From: Acidovorax sp. MR-S7
GTDB lineage: Bacteria > Pseudomonadota > Gammaproteobacteria > Burkholderiales > Burkholderiaceae_C
Direction: 5' to 3'
Assembly (NCBI RefSeq): GCF_000400995.2
Contig: NZ_DF238912.1
Span: 1 to 64,000, forward strand
DNA length: 64,000 bases
Part shown: piece by piece, positions 58,350 through 64,000 of the stretch
How the letters are laid out: every line of letters begins with the position of its first letter
How positions within the stretch are numbered: position 1 is the stretch's first letter
Translations under genes and position numbers: made by a program
The notes under the pieces: model-generated
What the model was told of the DNA's origin: nothing
The model's input: the letters and a program-made list of their open reading frames with translations, nothing else
Databases searched by the model: none

Positions 58350-59248
58350 CAGGCTTCCTTGTGTGGCTGCGCTGCGCTCTTGCGTTGCGCGCCCATGCGC
58401 CAGTGGGCGCGGGTCTGGCTGGCCAGCGTGATCAGGTCTTCCAGCGGCTGCTCGCTGCCCTCCTGCATGGCGGCCTCCAGGTCGTGCAGCGCCTTCTGGA
58501 ACAGGCGCGACTGGGCCAGCACCTCGGCGCTGTTGGCGCGCAGGATGTCGCGCCACATCTTCGGGTCGCTGGCGGCGATGCGCGTGAAGTCGCGGAAGCC
58601 TGGCCCCGCCAGCGAGAGGAAGTCGTCGGCCTCGGGCTGCGCGGTGATGCTGCCCATCATGGCGAACGCCAGCAGGTGGGGCAGGTGGCTCACGGCGGCG
58701 AAGGCGGCGTCGTGCGCCTCGGGCGCCATGCTGCTCACGCGGCAGCCCAGCTGGGTCCACAGCGCCTCGGCGCGCTGCAGGTGGGCGGTGAGGGTGCGCT
58801 CGGTGGGGGTGAGGATGACCTGGCGGCCGTGGTACAGCTCGGCGTCGGCATGCTCCACGCCCGACACTTCGCGCCCGGTGATCGGGTGGGCGGGCACGAA
58901 GGAGGCGACCTGGCTTTGCAGCGCGCGGCGCGCGGCCAGCACCACGTCGGCCTTGGTGGAGCCCACGTCCATGATGAGCATCTGCGGCGTGACCAGGTGG
59001 CGGATGGCCTTGAGCGTCGATTCGGTGGCGGCCACGGGCACGGCCAGCAGCACGATGTCGGCGCCGGCGGCGGCCAGCAGGGCCGAGGGCGCCTCCACGT
59101 CGATCACGCCGAGCTGGCGCGCGCGGTCGGTGGTGGAGGGCGACTTGCTGTAGCCCACCACGCGCTTGACCAGGCCGGCCTTCTTCATCGCCAGGGCGAA
59201 CGAGCCGCCCATGAGGCCGCAGCCGATGAGGCCGAGTTGCTCAAACAT
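58349..59248 (-). CDS. tyrA: Prephenate dehydrogenase
   Basis: Converts prephenate to 4-hydroxyphenylpyruvate for tyrosine. The 299-aa monofunctional enzyme starts [21 protein letters not shown], the NAD-binding motif, with [10 protein letters not shown] and the substrate region [17 protein letters not shown], then [12 protein letters not shown]. It has no chorismate mutase or ACT domain. It lies between pheA and aroA-cmk in an aromatic amino acid operon. Confidence 0.95.
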   Translation of the reverse strand: MFEQLGLIGCGLMGGSFALAMKKAGLVKRVVGYSKSPSTTDRARQLGVIDVEAPSALLAAAGADIVLLAVPVAATESTLKAIRHLVTPQMLIMDVGSTKADVVLAARRALQSQVASFVPAHPITGREVSGVEHADAELYHGRQVILTPTERTLTAHLQRAEALWTQLGCRVSSMAPEAHDAAFAAVSHLPHLLAFAMMGSITAQPEADDFLSLAGPGFRDFTRIAASDPKMWRDILRANSAEVLAQSRLFQKALHDLEAAMQEGSEQPLEDLITLASQTRAHWRMGAQRKSAAQPHKEA

Positions 59249-59260
59249 GGCGGCCCTTCC

Positions 59261-60376
59261 TCACGCGGCCACCGGGTACGTGCCCAGCACCTTGTAGAAG
59301 GCGGCGAGCTCCTGCAGCTCGGCCAGCGCGGCGGCCACGTTGGCCTGGGCGGGGTGGCCCTCGATGTCGATGTAGAAGTAGTACTCCCACTGGCCGGTGC
59401 GCGCGGGGCGCGACTCGAAGCGCGTCATGGACACGCCGTGCTTCTTGAGCGGCACCAGCAGGTCGTGCACGGCGCCGGGGCGGTTGGGCACGGAGATGAT
59501 GAGGCTGGTGCAGTCCTTGGCCGAGGGGGCGGGCGTGGCCAGCGTGTGCGGCAGGCAGATGACGGCGAAGCGGGTGCGGTTGTAGGCGTCGTCCTGGATG
59601 GCGTGGGCCACCACGTGCAGGCCGTACTGCTGGGCCGCGCGCTCGCTGGAGATGCCGGCCCAGGCCGGGTTGGTGGCGGCCAGGCGGGCGCCCTCGGCGT
59701 TGCTGGACACCGGGCGGCGCTCGGCGTGCGGCAGGTGCTTGGACAGCCAGGCCTGGCACTGCGCCAGCGCCTGGGGGTGGGCCAGCACGGCCTCGATGCC
59801 TCCGGCGGAGGGGATCTGGCGCAGCAGGTTGTGGCGCACCAGCAGGCTCACCTCGCCCACCACGTGGCAGGGGGTGTGCAGGAACATGTCGAGCGAGCGC
59901 GTGACCACGCCCTCGTTGGAGTTCTCCACGCCCACCACGCCGTACTGCGCGCTGCCCGCGGCGGTGGCGTGGAACACCTCGTCGAAGTTGGCGCAGTACA
60001 TCAGGTCGGCCGCGCCGCCGAAGTATTCGATGGCCGCCTGCTCGCAGAACGTGCCCTCGGGGCCCAGCACGGCCACGCGCTGGGGCGACTCCAGCGCCAG
60101 GCAGGCGGACATGATCTCGCGCCAGATGGCGGCCACGTGCGCGCCCTTGAGCGGGCCGGGGTTGGCGCGGGTGATCTTCTCGATCACCTGGGCCACGCGG
60201 TCGGGGCGGAAGAAGGGCGTGCCCTCGCGTTTCTTCAGCTCGCCCACCTGCTCGGCCACGTGGGCGCGCTGGTTCAGGAGGGTGAGCAGCTGGTGGTCCA
60301 GCGAGTCGATCTGCACGCGCAGGTCGGCCAGGGCGGGACTGGCCTGGGGGGTGATGCTTGAAGGGTTGTCTGCCAT
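59261..60376 (-). CDS. pheA: Chorismate mutase / prephenate dehydratase (P-protein)
   Basis: Makes phenylpyruvate from chorismate in two steps. The 371-aa protein has an N-terminal AroQ-type chorismate mutase (about residues 15-100, LRVQIDSLDHQLLTLLNQRAHVA). The dehydratase domain (about 110-285) has VAVLGPEGTFCEQAA, GVVGVENSNEG and the TRFAVI region. A C-terminal ACT domain with SVPNRPGAVHDLL and ESRPARTG binds phenylalanine for feedback inhibition. A palindromic repeat lies between it and serC. Confidence 0.97.
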   Translation of the reverse strand: MADNPSSITPQASPALADLRVQIDSLDHQLLTLLNQRAHVAEQVGELKKREGTPFFRPDRVAQVIEKITRANPGPLKGAHVAAIWREIMSACLALESPQRVAVLGPEGTFCEQAAIEYFGGAADLMYCANFDEVFHATAAGSAQYGVVGVENSNEGVVTRSLDMFLHTPCHVVGEVSLLVRHNLLRQIPSAGGIEAVLAHPQALAQCQAWLSKHLPHAERRPVSSNAEGARLAATNPAWAGISSERAAQQYGLHVVAHAIQDDAYNRTRFAVICLPHTLATPAPSAKDCTSLIISVPNRPGAVHDLLVPLKKHGVSMTRFESRPARTGQWEYYFYIDIEGHPAQANVAAALAELQELAAFYKVLGTYPVAA

Positions 60377-60377
60377 G

Positions 60378-60475
60378 GTTTTGATAGCTGCCTGCGCTTG
60401 CTGGTAGTGGGTTCTGGTATGAAAACTACCTGAAACCCTGGTCCTTCAAGCGCAAGCAGCTCATTTTTTATGAGT
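60378..60475. repeat. Dispersed palindromic repeat, long composite copy between serC and pheA
   Basis: AGCTGCCTGCGCTT (60385-60398) and AAGCGCAAGCAGCT (60448-60461) form an imperfect inverted repeat with a 49-base spacer. It fills the whole gap between the serC stop and the pheA start. Confidence 0.7.
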
Positions 60476-60480
60476 GGTTT

Positions 60481-61590
60481 TCAGGCGGCGCTGCGCTCGA
60501 AGTCGCGCATGTAGTCCACCAGTGCCTGCACGCCGGCCAGCGGCATCGCGTTGTAGATGCTGGCGCGCATGCCGCCCACGGACTTGTGGCCCTTGAGCTG
60601 CAGCAGCCCGCGCTCCCTGGCGCCGGCCAGGAAGGCGTCGTTGCGCGATTCGTCGCGCAGGAAGAAGGGCACGTTCATGCGTGAGCGGCAGGTGGGCGCC
60701 ACCTTGTTCACGTAGAACTGCGACTGGTCGATGAAGCCGTAGAGCAGCGCGGCCTTGGCGATGTTGCGTGCCTCCATCGCCGCCACACCGGTGGCGTCGC
60801 CCTCGCGCTGGCGCTTGAGCCACTGGAAGGTGAGCCCGGCCACATAGATGCCCCAGGTGGGCGGCGTGTTGAACATGGAGCGGTTCTCGGCCACCACGCG
60901 GTAGTCGAAGGCCGTGGGGCAGGCGGGCAGGGCGTGACCCAGCAGGTCCTCGCGCACCACCACCAGCGTCAGGCCGGCCGGGCCCAGGTTCTTCTGCGCG
61001 CCGCCGAAGGCCAGGCCCACGCGGCTCCAGTCGACGGGGCGCGAGGCCACGTGCGAGGAGAAGTCGATGACCAGCGGCGCGTCGCTGCCGAGTGCGCGCA
61101 GGTCGGGCAGCTGCTGGAACTCGACGCCGTGGATGGTCTCGTTGCTGCACAGGTGCACGTAGCTCGCGCCGCGCGAGAGCTGCCAGGTGGCCGGGTCGGG
61201 CAGGGTGGTGAAGTGGCTGTCCTCGCCCGATGCGGCGGTATGGACCTCGGCCGCGTACTTCTGCGCTTCCTTGCGCGACTTCTGGCTCCACGCGCCCGTG
61301 ACCACGAAGTCCACCGTGGCCGCGCGCGAGAGGTTCAGCGGCACGATGGCGTTCTCGGCCAGACCGCCGCCCTGCATGAACAGGATCTTGAACTGCGGCG
61401 GGATGGCCAGCAGCTCGCGCAGGTCGGCCTCGGCCTGCTCGCAGATGGCGATGAATTCCTTGCCGCGGTGGCTCATCTCCATCACCCCCATGCCGCTGCC
61501 GTGCCAGTCGAGCATTTCGGCGGCGGCCTGTTGCAGCACTTCCTCCGGGATGGCGGCCGGGCCGGCCGAGAAGTTGTAGGGGCGGTTCAT
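60481..61590 (-). CDS. serC: Phosphoserine aminotransferase
   Basis: A PLP enzyme that makes 3-phosphoserine, and also acts in pyridoxine synthesis. The 369-aa protein begins [18 protein letters not shown], contains HRGKEFIAI, and the PLP lysine is in [14 protein letters not shown]. It ends in [21 protein letters not shown]. The order gyrA-serC-pheA-tyrA is standard in betaproteobacteria. Confidence 0.97.
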   Translation of the reverse strand: MNRPYNFSAGPAAIPEEVLQQAAAEMLDWHGSGMGVMEMSHRGKEFIAICEQAEADLRELLAIPPQFKILFMQGGGLAENAIVPLNLSRAATVDFVVTGAWSQKSRKEAQKYAAEVHTAASGEDSHFTTLPDPATWQLSRGASYVHLCSNETIHGVEFQQLPDLRALGSDAPLVIDFSSHVASRPVDWSRVGLAFGGAQKNLGPAGLTLVVVREDLLGHALPACPTAFDYRVVAENRSMFNTPPTWGIYVAGLTFQWLKRQREGDATGVAAMEARNIAKAALLYGFIDQSQFYVNKVAPTCRSRMNVPFFLRDESRNDAFLAGARERGLLQLKGHKSVGGMRASIYNAMPLAGVQALVDYMRDFERSAA

Positions 61591-61602
61591 GGTCTATGGG
61601 TC

Positions 61603-61650
61603 AAATAGGCCTCCAGCGCTCGGCTGGCAAGCGCTGGCAGCTATGGTTTT
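61603..61650. repeat. Dispersed palindromic repeat between gyrA and serC
   Basis: AGCGCT (61615-61620) and AGCGCT (61630-61635) lie within CTCCAGCGCTCGGCTGGCAA and GCGCTGGCAGCTATGGTTTT. It lies 8-55 bases after the gyrA stop, which is on the minus strand. Confidence 0.8.
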
Positions 61651-61657
61651 TGAAAAT

Positions 61658-64000
<2,343 letters not shown>

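Overview
This is a GC-rich chromosomal segment of a betaproteobacterium, most likely Comamonadaceae (Acidovorax, Alicycliphilus or Diaphorobacter type). The evidence is the gene order (rimP-nusA-infB-rbfA-truB-typA; exbB-exbD-lpxK-Trm112-kdsB-adk; gyrA-serC-pheA-tyrA-aroA/cmk-rpsA-ihfB-lapA-lapB), a fused aroA-cmk, paired monomeric and dimeric isocitrate dehydrogenases, and a short palindromic repeat with GCGCTT...AAGCGC cores. The genus is an inference. Nearly all of the window is housekeeping DNA. I see no phage, CRISPR array or intact insertion sequence.

Layout. 0.1-5.8 kb: a tRNA-Leu divergent from rnr (RNase R), then an overlapping redox cluster of an SDR dehydrogenase, diheme and triheme cytochromes c and a thioredoxin-like protein. 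5.8-14.9 kb: the transcription/translation operon rimP-nusA-infB-(signal peptidase)-rbfA-truB-typA, with a strong promoter, a palindrome on its -10 and a leader terminator. 15-16.5 kb: a broken EamA transporter and a 3-hydroxyisobutyryl-CoA hydrolase-like gene. 16.5-22.2 kb: a lipoprotein, smpB, ratA-rnfH, a DUF4124 protein, guaB and guaA. 22.2-27.5 kb (minus): biotin ECF transporter genes bioM-bioN-bioY overlapping or abutting an acyl-CoA ligase, a thiolase and a nitroreductase. The bioY-ligase-thiolase order matches the biotin-regulated yhfU-yhfT-yhfS operon of Bacillus subtilis as I recall it. 27.7-32.8 kb: a secreted PQQ-type sugar dehydrogenase, adk, and the lipid A/KDO and ExbBD genes. 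33.1-35.4 kb: xseA, a 266-bp MITE-like element and sodB. 35.7-45.8 kb: two isocitrate dehydrogenases, an M14 metallopeptidase and a fused 5-oxoprolinase/hydantoinase. 45.9-52.1 kb: a six-gene Mrp/Pha Na+/H+ antiporter operon with fused A and B subunits. 52.2-64 kb: comEA-like, lapB, lapA, ihfB, rpsA, aroA-cmk, tyrA, pheA, serC and the C-terminal three quarters of gyrA.

The least ordinary items are: (1) the 266-bp element at 34442-34707, with 27-bp perfect terminal inverted repeats, a TGA target duplication that coincides with the xseA stop codon, and two strong internal hairpins; (2) the dispersed palindromic repeat, which sits right after stop codons, supplies the ihfB stop codon, and is read through in frame in lpxK, aroA-cmk and the ECH-family gene; (3) the biotin transporter/acyl-CoA cluster; (4) the rimP leader; (5) the alternative hairpins in the rpsA leader. 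Functional assignments come from reading motifs and family knowledge. No database search was run.
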